Positions 23,093-29,938 of a stretch of 29,938 nt of DNA are shown here, piece after piece (position 1 is the first letter of the stretch; the number at the start of each line of letters is the position of its first letter). This DNA comes from an uncultured Oscillospiraceae bacterium (GTDB lineage Bacteria; Bacillota; Clostridia; Oscillospirales; Ruminococcaceae): assembly GCA_902490585.1 (NCBI GenBank), contig CABUEI010000024.1, positions 1 through 29,938 of the forward strand. Reading direction: 5' to 3'. The translations under genes were made by a program, and so were the position numbers. Below the pieces are notes generated by a model. The model made no database searches, was not told the origin of the DNA, and worked only from the letters and a program-made list of their open reading frames with translations.

Positions 23093-23422
23093 ATGGATAA
23101 TGTACTGCAACTTTTACAGACGGTTATAGTTATCTGCATTGTACTTTCAGCTTTGTTGCTTATTTCTCTCTATATATTCTATAAAGGCAGAAAAAAACAT
23201 ATACGGGTGATATTCAAACGGATAACAAAGCACGGAGGACTTAATTCCAACCGTTCAAAATGGACATACAGCAACAATTATACTGTTGACTGCAAATATC
23301 CCGACAGTGAAAAGCTGCACACATTCAGATGTGAAAAAACTGTCTTTGACTTATTGAATGAAGGCAAAAGCTACTGTGTGAGAGTAAAACTCAGACAGAT
23401 AATAAAAATCTATAAGAAGTAA
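23093..23422 (+). CDS. Small membrane-anchored protein of unknown function
   Basis: 109 residues with one N-terminal membrane helix (about 5-30, TVIVICIVLSALLLISLYIF) and a basic, probably cytoplasmic domain with two Cys residues (KYPDSEKLHTFRCEKTVFDL). It resembles no family I can name. It starts 2 bp after the kinase-like gene with no clear RBS, so it would depend on translational coupling. It ends at a strong terminator, which supports it as the last gene of the liv transcript. Confidence 0.6.
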   Translation: MDNVLQLLQTVIVICIVLSALLLISLYIFYKGRKKHIRVIFKRITKHGGLNSNRSKWTYSNNYTVDCKYPDSEKLHTFRCEKTVFDLLNEGKSYCVRVKLRQIIKIYKK

Positions 23423-23425
23423 AGC

Positions 23426-23451
23426 AGGCTGTTGCGTTTTCGCAACAGCCT
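23426..23451 (+). terminator. Terminator closing the liv transcript
   Basis: AGGCTGTTGCG (23426-23436), loop TTTT and CGCAACAGCCT (23441-23451), followed by CATTATTTTTATC. Confidence 0.85.
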
Positions 23452-23470
23452 CATTATTTTTATCTTTTTC

Positions 23471-23499
23471 TTGCATATCCCCTTTCGCTGTGATACAAT
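23471..23499 (+). promoter_or_regulatory. Promoter of the HD-domain/MutS-like operon
   Basis: TTGCAT (23471-23476), a 17-bp spacer and TACAAT (23494-23499), 27 bp before the start codon. Confidence 0.7.
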
Positions 23500-23525
23500 A
23501 ATCATAGGACGAAAGGAAAAGGACT

Positions 23526-24212
23526 ATGAGCAATATTACATACGAATATATAAGACGCAACAAGGACATAAGGACATATATAAGCAGTGCGGACGATGCA
23601 CTGAGCAGTATCGGATATACCGAACATTCGCTCGCCCACGTTGAGCGTGCGGCAGACACGGCATATATGATACTAAGCACTCTCGGCTACCCCGAAAGAG
23701 ATTGTGAGCTGGCACAGATAGCGGCATATATGCACGATATAGGCAATGTTGTAAACCGCAACGACCACGCACACAGCGGTGCGATAATGGCATTCAGACT
23801 GCTCGACAAACTCGGAATGCCTGCAAGTGAAATCGCACTTATAATCTCCGCTATCGGAAACCACGATGAGAGCACGGCAAGCCCCGTCAATGCGGTTGCG
23901 GCGGCACTTATAATTGCGGACAAGTCCGATGTAAGACGTTCAAGAGTACGTCCTGCCGAACAGGAAAAACAGAGCCACGGCGAAGTATTATCCGATATTC
24001 ACGACAGAGTGAATTATGCTGTTGAAAAGTCCGAGGTTTATTTCTCAGAGGACAAGAAAAATCTGATACTAGACCTCACCATTGACCTGGCGATAAGTTC
24101 GGTAATGGAGTATTTCGAGATTTTTCTGACACGAATGGCTCTGTGCCGAAAAGCCGCAGAAGCGCTTGGTGTCAAATTCAGCGTAGTTATAAACAAAAAC
24201 AGGATTCTTTAA
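23526..24212 (+). CDS. HD-domain phosphohydrolase
   Basis: 228 residues with an HD metal-dependent phosphohydrolase core. H38 lies in HSLAHVE, H70-D71 in YMHDIGN, H81/H83 in NDHAHSG, H113-D114 in IGNHDE and D132 in IIADKSD. Such proteins hydrolyse phosphomonoesters or phosphodiesters, often nucleotides, but no signature (GYP, RelA/SpoT, dGTPase) points to a substrate. The C-terminal part (about 150-228) is a separate helical and beta segment of unknown role. RBS is GAAAGGA. The MutS-like gene begins 9 bp downstream and its RBS overlaps this stop, so the two are coupled. Confidence 0.85.
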   Translation: MSNITYEYIRRNKDIRTYISSADDALSSIGYTEHSLAHVERAADTAYMILSTLGYPERDCELAQIAAYMHDIGNVVNRNDHAHSGAIMAFRLLDKLGMPASEIALIISAIGNHDESTASPVNAVAAALIIADKSDVRRSRVRPAEQEKQSHGEVLSDIHDRVNYAVEKSEVYFSEDKKNLILDLTIDLAISSVMEYFEIFLTRMALCRKAAEALGVKFSVVINKNRIL

Positions 24213-24221
24213 GGAGTAGAT

Positions 24222-25925
24222 ATGGCATACGATAATTCAAATGTAAAGCCGCCTATAGTTGACCTGCTTTATCCGAGTGAGGAACAGCGCAGAGCCTGCC
24301 TTAAACGCAAGGCACAGATTGAACAGCTGCCGACCGAATTTGAGAAAGATTTAATGTTAGCGCAACTGTCGGAACAGCTGACACCGCATAATCAGTACAA
24401 AATGACGGCGATACTCGGTGAGCTGTGCGACGATATTTCGGTTGCAGAATACAGGCTTGACATAATAGACGATCTGCTTGCGGATTCCGCACTTACAACC
24501 ACTTTGCGCAAGGTAGTTGACAAAATGCTTGTAAACGACAGGACAAATATATATAAGCTGACAACACCCGACAGCTTTACTGTGCTTGACACTGCCCTTA
24601 CAGCCTTTGAATCATATTGCGAATGTATGGAGATACTGCATAAGCTGTATGAAGAAAAATCATCGGGCATCAGATCCGCCGGTCTTAAAAAGCTGTTTGA
24701 TTTCTTTGAGGGTCATTACAACAGCAAGCATTATAAGAAGCTGAAAGCCGAGTCGGAGGAACTGCGAAGTGCTATGACCGGCAAGATTCGCAGTGCAACT
24801 ATCGGCATAAACTTTGATGAAAACCTTGTTCCGATCTCAATGGGTCTTGTCGGCTTTTCCGATAAGATGTACGAGGACAGCGGAACTGTGATAGACAGAA
24901 TTTTAAGCTTCGGCTCAAAAAACAACGATCATAAAGTTATGCGTGACCTGCACGAACGTTTTGACGATCCTCAATCCGCAAAGCGTGAAGAAATAGTAAA
25001 TAATCTCGATAAAGCATTGTTTGCCGAGCTTGACAAGGTGACTAAGAAATATGTCAAATCAATTGACGATATCCTTAATGAATACCGTGCGATAGGCTTT
25101 GAGGATATGTACGCCATTGAATATCAGCTTGATTTCTACAGCGGTGCGGTCATGATGATTGAAAATGTACGCTCAAAGGGTCTTGAAATGTGCCGCCCGA
25201 CGCTTCTCCCCGAAAGCCAGAGGAAAGCGGATATAAAAGGCCTTTTCGACCCGATATATTTCAAGGAGGCTAATGTCTGGAACTTATCCAACAAGCCGCA
25301 GAAACAGGTTGTAACAAACGATATAACCTTTGATAACAATGCAGGCTTCTACATACTGACAGGTGCGAACAACGGCGGTAAAACAACATTTGTGCGTGCG
25401 GTGGGAATATGTCAGGTCATGGCTCAGGCAGGGCTTTACGTTCCGGCAAGCAGTTGCGAAATATCGCTTGTAGACTGTGTATACACACATTTCCCGAAAG
25501 AAGAACAGGTCGGCATTGACGCAAGCCGTTTTACTACGGAAGTAAAGGAATTCAAGGCGATAAGCAACAGCATAACAAATCACAGCCTGCTTTTGATGAA
25601 TGAATCAATACAGAGCACCACTCCGCAGGAATGTACGGATATTGCCGCACAGCTTATGCGTATTTTCTGCATTATAGGCGTAAGAGGCGTATTCGCAACG
25701 CATCTGACACCGCTTGCGAAGATTGCGCTTGATCTTAATTCCGAACCGAAACTGAATACAAAAACAGAAAGTATAATCGTTACGGTTGACGAAGCTACAG
25801 GAGAACGAAGATACAAGATAAAGAAGGGTCTGCCCGGAGCTAACAGCTATGCCGCAACGATATTTGAAAAGTACGGACTTGATATTAAAGCACTTGAAAA
25901 GAAAGCGGAAAAAATGAATCATTGA
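24222..25925 (+). CDS. MutS-family ATPase lacking mismatch-recognition domain
   Basis: 567 residues. The C-terminal half is a MutS ATPase domain: Walker A GANNGGKTT (381-389), Walker B LLLMNES (456-462) and FATHLTPLA with H494. The N-terminal half (about 40-330) is helical like the MutS core/lever domains. The mismatch-binding domain I of MutS is absent, and there is no Smr domain, so it is not MutS2. The usual Asp-Glu of Walker B is Asn-Glu, which I recall in other MutS-related proteins of this shorter type, so activity may be kept. Its role is unknown. AAGGAG overlaps the stop of the HD gene. Confidence 0.85.
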   Translation: MAYDNSNVKPPIVDLLYPSEEQRRACLKRKAQIEQLPTEFEKDLMLAQLSEQLTPHNQYKMTAILGELCDDISVAEYRLDIIDDLLADSALTTTLRKVVDKMLVNDRTNIYKLTTPDSFTVLDTALTAFESYCECMEILHKLYEEKSSGIRSAGLKKLFDFFEGHYNSKHYKKLKAESEELRSAMTGKIRSATIGINFDENLVPISMGLVGFSDKMYEDSGTVIDRILSFGSKNNDHKVMRDLHERFDDPQSAKREEIVNNLDKALFAELDKVTKKYVKSIDDILNEYRAIGFEDMYAIEYQLDFYSGAVMMIENVRSKGLEMCRPTLLPESQRKADIKGLFDPIYFKEANVWNLSNKPQKQVVTNDITFDNNAGFYILTGANNGGKTTFVRAVGICQVMAQAGLYVPASSCEISLVDCVYTHFPKEEQVGIDASRFTTEVKEFKAISNSITNHSLLLMNESIQSTTPQECTDIAAQLMRIFCIIGVRGVFATHLTPLAKIALDLNSEPKLNTKTESIIVTVDEATGERRYKIKKGLPGANSYAATIFEKYGLDIKALEKKAEKMNH

Positions 25926-25931
25926 CACAAA

Positions 25932-25961
25932 AATGCGTGTGTGGATATCCACACACGCATT
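25932..25961. terminator. 30-bp perfect palindrome, terminator for convergent genes
   Basis: AATGCGTGTGTGGAT followed by its exact complement ATCCACACACGCATT. On the minus strand it is followed by TTTTGTGTC, giving a terminator for the SDR gene; on the plus strand it ends the MutS-like gene, with a weaker T content. Confidence 0.8.
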
Positions 25962-25981
25962 GATTATTATATAGGGATAAA

Positions 25982-26737
25982 TTAAAGAGTCGAACCGAAA
26001 TCGCTTACGAGTATCTGACCGTTGATGGGCTTTGCTTCATCAGATGCCATAAAGAGAATGATGCCTGCAACCTGTTCGGCTGTGCATGAACCTACTCTTA
26101 AATCGTTATGCTTTGACATAGCTGTGATCATGTCAACGTCAAGGTCGTTGGATGCGTTTGCTGTCATGGGAGTGAGTATATTTCCCGGGCAAACCGCATT
26201 GCAACGGATATGCTTATCTGCATAACGCATTGCTGTGTGCTTTGTGATGCCGACAATAGCCGCCTTTGACGCAACATAAGCCGCACCGCCGCAGCCCATT
26301 ACACCTGCTACAGATGCAACGTTTACGATAGATGCCCATTCCTTCATGTATTTAAGTGCGGCACGCATACAGTACATTGTGCCCTTTTCGTTTGTATTTA
26401 CAATTCTGTCGAGGTCGTCATCATTGAAACGGTCGATAGGCTTCAGTCCGCTCTCAAGAACACCTGCATTGTTTACAAGAATATCAATCTTTCCGAATGC
26501 TTCTACAGCCTTATCCATAAGGTTTTCACAAGCCGCCTTATCGGAAATATCGGTGGGAACTGCAAGAACTGTACCGCCCTCTGCCTTTATTTTATCGGCA
26601 ACTGCATTAAGCGGTTCAATACGGCGTGCGGATATAACTACCGTAGCGCCCTCTTTTGCAAACGCAAGAGCCGTCGCTTCGCCGACACCTGAATTTGCAC
26701 CCGTGATAACAGCAACTTTTCCTTTTAAACGATCCAT
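25982..26737 (-). CDS. SDR-family NAD(P)-dependent oxidoreductase
   Basis: 251-residue classical short-chain dehydrogenase/reductase. The cofactor motif is TGANSGVG (12-19), the structural motif NNAG (89-92), and the catalytic residues are S142, Y154 and K158 (YVASK). S37-A38-R39-R40 after the second strand (VVISARR) suggests NADP(H) preference. CPGNILTPM is the usual post-catalytic segment. Substrate cannot be named; 3-oxoacyl-ACP, glucose and steroid dehydrogenases share this form, and no pathway neighbour narrows it. AGGAGGA precedes the start. It is a single-gene unit with its own promoter. Confidence 0.9.
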   Translation of the reverse strand: MDRLKGKVAVITGANSGVGEATALAFAKEGATVVISARRIEPLNAVADKIKAEGGTVLAVPTDISDKAACENLMDKAVEAFGKIDILVNNAGVLESGLKPIDRFNDDDLDRIVNTNEKGTMYCMRAALKYMKEWASIVNVASVAGVMGCGGAAYVASKAAIVGITKHTAMRYADKHIRCNAVCPGNILTPMTANASNDLDVDMITAMSKHNDLRVGSCTAEQVAGIILFMASDEAKPINGQILVSDFGSTL

Positions 26738-26764
26738 ATTCTTATCCTCCTGAGATTTAAGTAT

Positions 26765-26812
26765 TTGCTTATTGCAGTAAGCAATTATACTACTATTTTA
26801 ACAAAAAATCAA
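26765..26812 (-). promoter_or_regulatory. Promoter and adjoining palindrome before the SDR gene
   Basis: On the minus strand, TTGATT (26812-26807), a 17-bp spacer and TATAAT (26789-26784). An inverted repeat TTGCTTA, 6 bp, TAAGCAA (26765-26784) starts at the -10 box and covers the predicted transcription start, a classic place for a repressor operator. It could instead be a 5' mRNA hairpin. Confidence 0.6.
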
Positions 26813-26877
26813 GAGTTTTTATAAAACTTTCAGAGATATTACACAAACAAAAATAATTATGTTGCTGTTGTCGGTAT

Positions 26878-27366
26878 TTACTTATTTTTAATATCGTTAA
26901 GAAGTGCTATGATTTTTCCGAATCCGAACAGGAACAACGAGCCTGTCAGAAATGCGCCCCAGCAAATAATTGCAGAAACCCAATTGAATTCACGCATTCC
27001 GGTATTCCCAAGTTGCGCCCCTACAAATATTCCGGCTAAAATCACTATAAATCCCAACACATAAAAGCATATCGAAATTCCCGGCATTCCACCGGAGATT
27101 GACGTATACTGTTTGTTTTTGACATTATTCTTGTACGCCTTTAAAAATTCTTCATATTCTTCTTCGGTAAGCTCCTCTGCGTACCTTGTAAAATAATGAT
27201 ATTCATTATCTTTCGGGTCAATTCCGTAAATGGAACTCTCGGTAGGGTTTTCATTTTCAGGCAAACGAACATCATAATACAAACCCTCGCTTATAAGTAA
27301 CTGATTTCTGCTCTCTTGTTCATCTGCTTTACTTTTTGCAATATATTCTTCCAACTTTTCATTCAT
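26878..27366 (-). CDS. Small membrane protein of unknown function
   Basis: 162 residues. A charged N-terminal cytoplasmic part (1-95) is rich in Glu and Lys, with ELTEEEYEEFLKAYKN. Two membrane helices follow: ISICFYVLGFIVILAGIFVG and the later VSAIICWGAFLTGSLFLFG. I do not recognise the family. GGAGGGATG before the start and a 24-bp gap after the Smr-like gene suggest it is the last gene of the his/GH5 transcript. No clear terminator follows; the gap to the SDR promoter (26813-26877) holds nothing else I can identify. Confidence 0.7.
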   Translation of the reverse strand: MNEKLEEYIAKSKADEQESRNQLLISEGLYYDVRLPENENPTESSIYGIDPKDNEYHYFTRYAEELTEEEYEEFLKAYKNNVKNKQYTSISGGMPGISICFYVLGFIVILAGIFVGAQLGNTGMREFNWVSAIICWGAFLTGSLFLFGFGKIIALLNDIKNK

Positions 27367-27390
27367 AATATCATCCCTCCACCATCTTTG

Positions 27391-27624
27391 CTATTTCAGA
27401 AAAATAAGCGTCTGTCCGTCATTAGCAAGCACAGGCTGTATATAGTCTATTCTCGGCGATTTAAACTCTCTGCGAACCATCTGCTGAAGCACGTTTCCGT
27501 TATTGCAACCGTGCGTCACACGCAGTTCAACACTTCCCTGCGGTGCGTTACGGATCGTCATAACAAGCTTGTTGCGTGCTTCGTCCTTTGTCATTCCGTG
27601 CAAGTCTACAGTAATCAGTTTCAT
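27391..27624 (-). CDS. Standalone Smr-like domain protein
   Basis: 77 residues made almost wholly of an Smr (small MutS-related) domain. VDLHGMTKDEARNKL (6-20) is the DLHG motif, and LRVTHGCNNGNVLQQMVR (34-51) corresponds to the HGxGxGxLr loop, although the glycines are partly replaced (HGCNNGN). Smr domains nick or cleave nucleic acids, and recent work links several to mRNA cleavage in ribosome rescue. The changed loop means that nuclease activity is uncertain. It overlaps the GH5 stop by 4 bp (ATGA), so translation is coupled. Confidence 0.8.
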   Translation of the reverse strand: MKLITVDLHGMTKDEARNKLVMTIRNAPQGSVELRVTHGCNNGNVLQQMVRREFKSPRIDYIQPVLANDGQTLIFLK

Positions 27625-28913
27625 GATTTGCTTGTTGACTCAGCGGTTGAGGAGTTCTTCTTTTCCTTTTCGGCTTTAGATTCCGCAATCAGTGTTTCGC
27701 AGTCATATTCACCGTTAGCCGCAGAAATAAGAGCGTCAACAACGGCAGGATATTTCCATGTGAGCAGATATCTGTCAAGCAGACCGAAACATTCTCCGCT
27801 TCCGATAAACGAGCCGTTGTCCCACCATAAGCAAGGAACGCCTATGCTCTTCATCTTTGTGACATAGTATCTTGCCCACTGTGCACGGTAATCCTCATTA
27901 TCCTTTGAAGTTCTTGCTCTTGCACCGAATTCGCCGATAATTACAGCCTGACCCTTGTCAACAAACATGGTCTTGAGCAGATCGGCAAGGCTGTCAATAT
28001 CTCTTATGCAACCCTCAGATGCGGCTATCCATTTAGTAGAACCTTTATCGGCAAGTGCGAATAAATACGGGATATATGCGTGTACCGAAACGATAATCTT
28101 ATCGTCGTTTTCGGGAATCTTCAGTGCCTTTAACGCAACTTCCGATGAAGATGCGGCATAAGCAGGTATCATGAGGTGACGGAGCTTATTGTTTCCGCCG
28201 AGGCTTCTTATAGTTTCAACGAAATCGGCATCGAGCTTGTTTACAACTTCTCTTGTTGCTTCGCTTCCGCCGTTCCATTCCTCGTCAGAGCCGATCACAC
28301 GGGGCTCGTTAAGACCCTCAAAGATAAGATGCTCGTCATAGTCTTCAAAATAGTTGCCTATCTGCGTCCATACCTTTTTTAACCTGTCACTTGCCGCCTC
28401 ATAGTTGTCCTCTGTAGGATAATGCCATGTTTCGTGGTGTAAGTTAAGTATAACGTACATATCGTTTTCCATGCCGTAGTCCACTACTTCTTTTACTCTT
28501 GCGAGCCACTCTTCACTTATGGTATATTCTTCTGTGCGTGCGGTGCTCCAGTCCCATGTTGTAGGAATACGCAGAACGTTGAAACCGGCTTTCTTTACCT
28601 CGTCAATCATTTCCTTGGTTGTGACGGGATTTCCCCACGACTTTTCAATCGCTCCCGGATCCTGTCCCCTGTTGCTTTCGTTTCCTGCGTCAAGCGTGTT
28701 GCCAAGGCTCCAGCCGATTTTCATATCCTTTACAAGCTCAACCGAGCTTATATCCTTGATTTCTCCCTGATGAGCCGTTGACGAGCCGTTGCTCGTATTG
28801 TCTGCGGATTGCGTTCCTGATGTATTGCTGTCACTGCATCCGCTTATTACAAGTGAACCAAGCAGCATTGTACACGATAACACTCCTGCTGCCGCCTTTT
28901 TTAATGAAAACAT
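27621..28913 (-). CDS. GH5 family endoglucanase (cellulase), lipoprotein
   Basis: 430 residues. A lipoprotein signal peptide ends in LVISGC (Cys26), followed by a Ser/Thr/Asn linker (27-50) and a GH5 barrel. WSLGNTLDAG (68-77) and WGNP (93-96) point to GH5 subfamily 4 or a near relative. LHHE includes H159 and H160, the acid/base is E203 in GLNEPR, H278 is in VHAY, the nucleophile is E328 in IIGEFGAR, and CLWWDNG closes the active site. It would cut beta-1,4-glucans (cellulose, xyloglucan or mixed-linkage glucan) at the cell surface. No dockerin or carbohydrate-binding module is present. It begins 11 bp after hisE, whose stop overlaps its RBS (TAAGGAG). Confidence 0.93.
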   Translation of the reverse strand: MFSLKKAAAGVLSCTMLLGSLVISGCSDSNTSGTQSADNTSNGSSTAHQGEIKDISSVELVKDMKIGWSLGNTLDAGNESNRGQDPGAIEKSWGNPVTTKEMIDEVKKAGFNVLRIPTTWDWSTARTEEYTISEEWLARVKEVVDYGMENDMYVILNLHHETWHYPTEDNYEAASDRLKKVWTQIGNYFEDYDEHLIFEGLNEPRVIGSDEEWNGGSEATREVVNKLDADFVETIRSLGGNNKLRHLMIPAYAASSSEVALKALKIPENDDKIIVSVHAYIPYLFALADKGSTKWIAASEGCIRDIDSLADLLKTMFVDKGQAVIIGEFGARARTSKDNEDYRAQWARYYVTKMKSIGVPCLWWDNGSFIGSGECFGLLDRYLLTWKYPAVVDALISAANGEYDCETLIAESKAEKEKKNSSTAESTSKS

Positions 28914-28924
28914 AATAACACTCC

Positions 28925-29269
28925 TTATGATAACTTGTCAGTTGTATGGAACTGCTTTAAATTGCCTATCTTTTCGTTGCGTTCGTTCAGCACTTCTTCG
29001 ACCTCAGACCATTCAAGTCCTCTGTCAGCGCAAAGCACCATAACGTGATATAAAAGATCGTTTATTTCGTTTTTAAGTTCGTCATTGTCTGCGTTCTTTG
29101 CGGCGATGATTGTTTCTGCGGCTTCCTCGCCTACCTTCTTGCATATCTTGTCTACGCCCTTGTCAAAAAGATAGCAGGTGTATGACTTTTCAGGTGCGTT
29201 TCCTGCGTCATACTGTGCTTTTCTTGCCTTGATTACTTCAAAAATTTCTTCATAAACTGTCATTTTCAT
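28925..29269 (-). CDS. hisE: Phosphoribosyl-ATP pyrophosphatase
   Basis: 114 residues, MazG-like helical fold. It hydrolyses phosphoribosyl-ATP to phosphoribosyl-AMP in histidine synthesis. KVGEEAAETIIAAK and NEINDLLYHVMVL contain the acidic metal-binding residues. It overlaps hisI by 4 bp. Either the ATG at 29269 or the second one two codons later could be used; the overlap favours the first. HisI and HisE are separate proteins here, not fused as in enterobacteria. Confidence 0.95.
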   Translation of the reverse strand: MKMTVYEEIFEVIKARKAQYDAGNAPEKSYTCYLFDKGVDKICKKVGEEAAETIIAAKNADNDELKNEINDLLYHVMVLCADRGLEWSEVEEVLNERNEKIGNLKQFHTTDKLS

Positions 29270-29595
29270 ACCTCATCATTTTTGTATATTTCTTTAAAGA
29301 AGCAGGTATAGCTTCCTGTGTGGCAGGCAGGACCCGCAGGTTTTACTCTTACGAGCAGTGTATCGTCGTCGCAGTCGGCGTGGATATCAACCACTTTCTG
29401 AAGATTGCCCGATGTAGCGCCCTTGTTCCAGAGCTCCTGTCTTGAACGGCTCCAGAACCATGTATATCCTGTTTCAAGGGTGAGTTTAAGACTCTCCTTG
29501 TTCATATATGCGAGCATAAGCACTGCGCCTGTGTCGATATCGGTGACAATTGCAGGGATAAGCTCGGCTTTCTTGAAATATTTATCAAGATCCAT
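29266..29595 (-). CDS. hisI: Phosphoribosyl-AMP cyclohydrolase
   Basis: 109 residues. It opens the purine ring of phosphoribosyl-AMP in histidine synthesis. Motifs are MLAYMNKESL (27-36), TWFWSRSRQELWNKGATSG (45-63), DIHADCDDDTLLV with metal ligands around C75, D76 and D78, and GPACHTGSYTCF with C91 and C98. RBS is AAGGAGAAA. It heads a transcript that runs on through hisE and GH5. Confidence 0.96.
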   Translation of the reverse strand: MDLDKYFKKAELIPAIVTDIDTGAVLMLAYMNKESLKLTLETGYTWFWSRSRQELWNKGATSGNLQKVVDIHADCDDDTLLVRVKPAGPACHTGSYTCFFKEIYKNDEV

Positions 29596-29625
29596 CTGAT
29601 TTCTCCTTTGAAAAGTAATAATCTT

Positions 29626-29654
29626 ATTATAATACCGATTGCCGTAAAAAGCAA
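29626..29654 (-). promoter_or_regulatory. Promoter of hisI-hisE-GH5
   Basis: On the minus strand, TTGCTT (29654-29649), a 17-bp spacer and TATAAT (29631-29626), 30 bp before hisI. Confidence 0.75.
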
Positions 29655-29665
29655 TAGTAAACAGG

Positions 29666-29691
29666 AAAAACGAGAGGTTATAAGCCTCACG
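29666..29691 (-). terminator. Terminator after hisF
   Basis: On the minus strand CGTGAGG (29691-29685), a 7-nt loop and CCTCTCG (29677-29671), with one T-T mismatch, followed by TTTTT (29670-29666). It separates hisF from the hisI promoter. Confidence 0.7.
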
Positions 29692-29700
29692 GAATTGCTT

Positions 29701-29938
29701 TTAATCTACACGGCGGACAGGAATGTTGTTCTCTTCAAGGTGTTCCTTTACCTGCGAAACCGTAAGTTCTTTATAGTGGAACAGCGATGCCGCCAGTGCC
29801 GCAGACGCTTTTGTCTTTTGGAACACCTCCGAGAAATGTTCAAGCGTACCGCAACCGCCGCTAGCAATTACCGGTATCTTAACAACATCGCATACAGCAT
29901 TCAGAAGTTCTATATCAAAGCCTGTTTTCATTCCGTCT
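29701..29938 (-). CDS. hisF: Imidazole glycerol phosphate synthase subunit HisF, C-terminal part (truncated by window edge)
   Basis: The last 78 residues of a beta/alpha barrel, entering from the right edge at DGMKTGFDIELL. This is the phosphate-binding DG-K-GFD motif of HisF. VIASGGCGTLEHF is the other family motif, with the second phosphate-binding glycines. HisF is the cyclase half of the HisH/HisF enzyme that makes imidazole glycerol phosphate and AICAR. The methionine in this segment is internal; the true start lies beyond the window. Confidence 0.93.
   Translation of the reverse strand, partial: DGMKTGFDIELLNAVCDVVKIPVIASGGCGTLEHFSEVFQKTKASAALAASLFHYKELTVSQVKEHLEENNIPVRRVD

Noticed and set aside
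25604..25610. Walker B Asn-Glu as evidence that the MutS-like ATPase is dead
   Set aside because: The Glu is retained, Walker A is intact, and Asn at this place is, from memory, usual in related short MutS-family proteins.

Overview
The window is a stretch of chromosome from a low-to-mid-GC Gram-positive anaerobe. It is most likely a gut member of the Clostridia, in the Ruminococcaceae/Oscillospiraceae group. Strong AAGGAGG-type ribosome binding sites, TTGACA/TATAAT promoters, a YlmC/YmxH-type sporulation protein, a MurT/GatD-like pair, a GH95 fucosidase and a GH5 endoglucanase lipoprotein all fit that assignment. The species cannot be fixed from sequence alone. No tRNA, rRNA, CRISPR array, insertion sequence or prophage gene was seen.

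Layout. (1) 1-1564: the tail of a membrane protein, an intergenic element framed by two identical hairpins, and an orphan ATP-grasp ligase. (2) 1589-4023: a GH95 alpha-L-fucosidase with its own consensus promoter. (3) 4109-5981: rpmB and a zinc-ribbon membrane protein, each with its own promoter. (4) 6049-8015, minus strand: a MurT/GatD-like pair with altered active-site motifs. (5) 8048-8524: three identical tandem 159-bp units, each able to fold into two multi-hairpin clover-like domains. The unit next to murT supplies a near-consensus minus-strand promoter. (6) 8714-14436: fucI-fucK-fucU-fucA, then fucO behind its own promoter. (7) 14588-17341, minus strand: rpsB-tsf with a structured leader, a ylmC-like gene and a DtxR-family regulator. 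(8) 17513-23422: a complete branched-chain amino acid ABC transporter (livK, livHMGF) with a cytidylate-kinase-like gene and a small membrane protein gene downstream. (9) 23471-25925: an HD-domain phosphohydrolase and a MutS-like ATPase. (10) 25932-29938, minus strand: an SDR oxidoreductase, then a run (in transcription order) of hisF (partial), hisI, hisE, a GH5 endoglucanase lipoprotein, a standalone Smr-like protein and a small membrane protein.

How the genes work together. GH95 would release L-fucose from fucosylated glycans. FucU, FucI, FucK and FucA would convert fucose to dihydroxyacetone phosphate and L-lactaldehyde, and FucO would reduce the lactaldehyde to 1,2-propanediol. No fucose importer lies in the window. 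The fucosidase has no visible signal peptide, so imported oligosaccharides may be cut inside the cell.

The most unusual signals are two. One is the tandem 159-bp array, which brings a promoter to the pair it abuts. The other is that pair itself: the GatD-like subunit lacks both the nucleophilic Cys and the catalytic His expected of a class I glutamine amidotransferase, and its MurT-like partner has lost the usual ADG-type motif.
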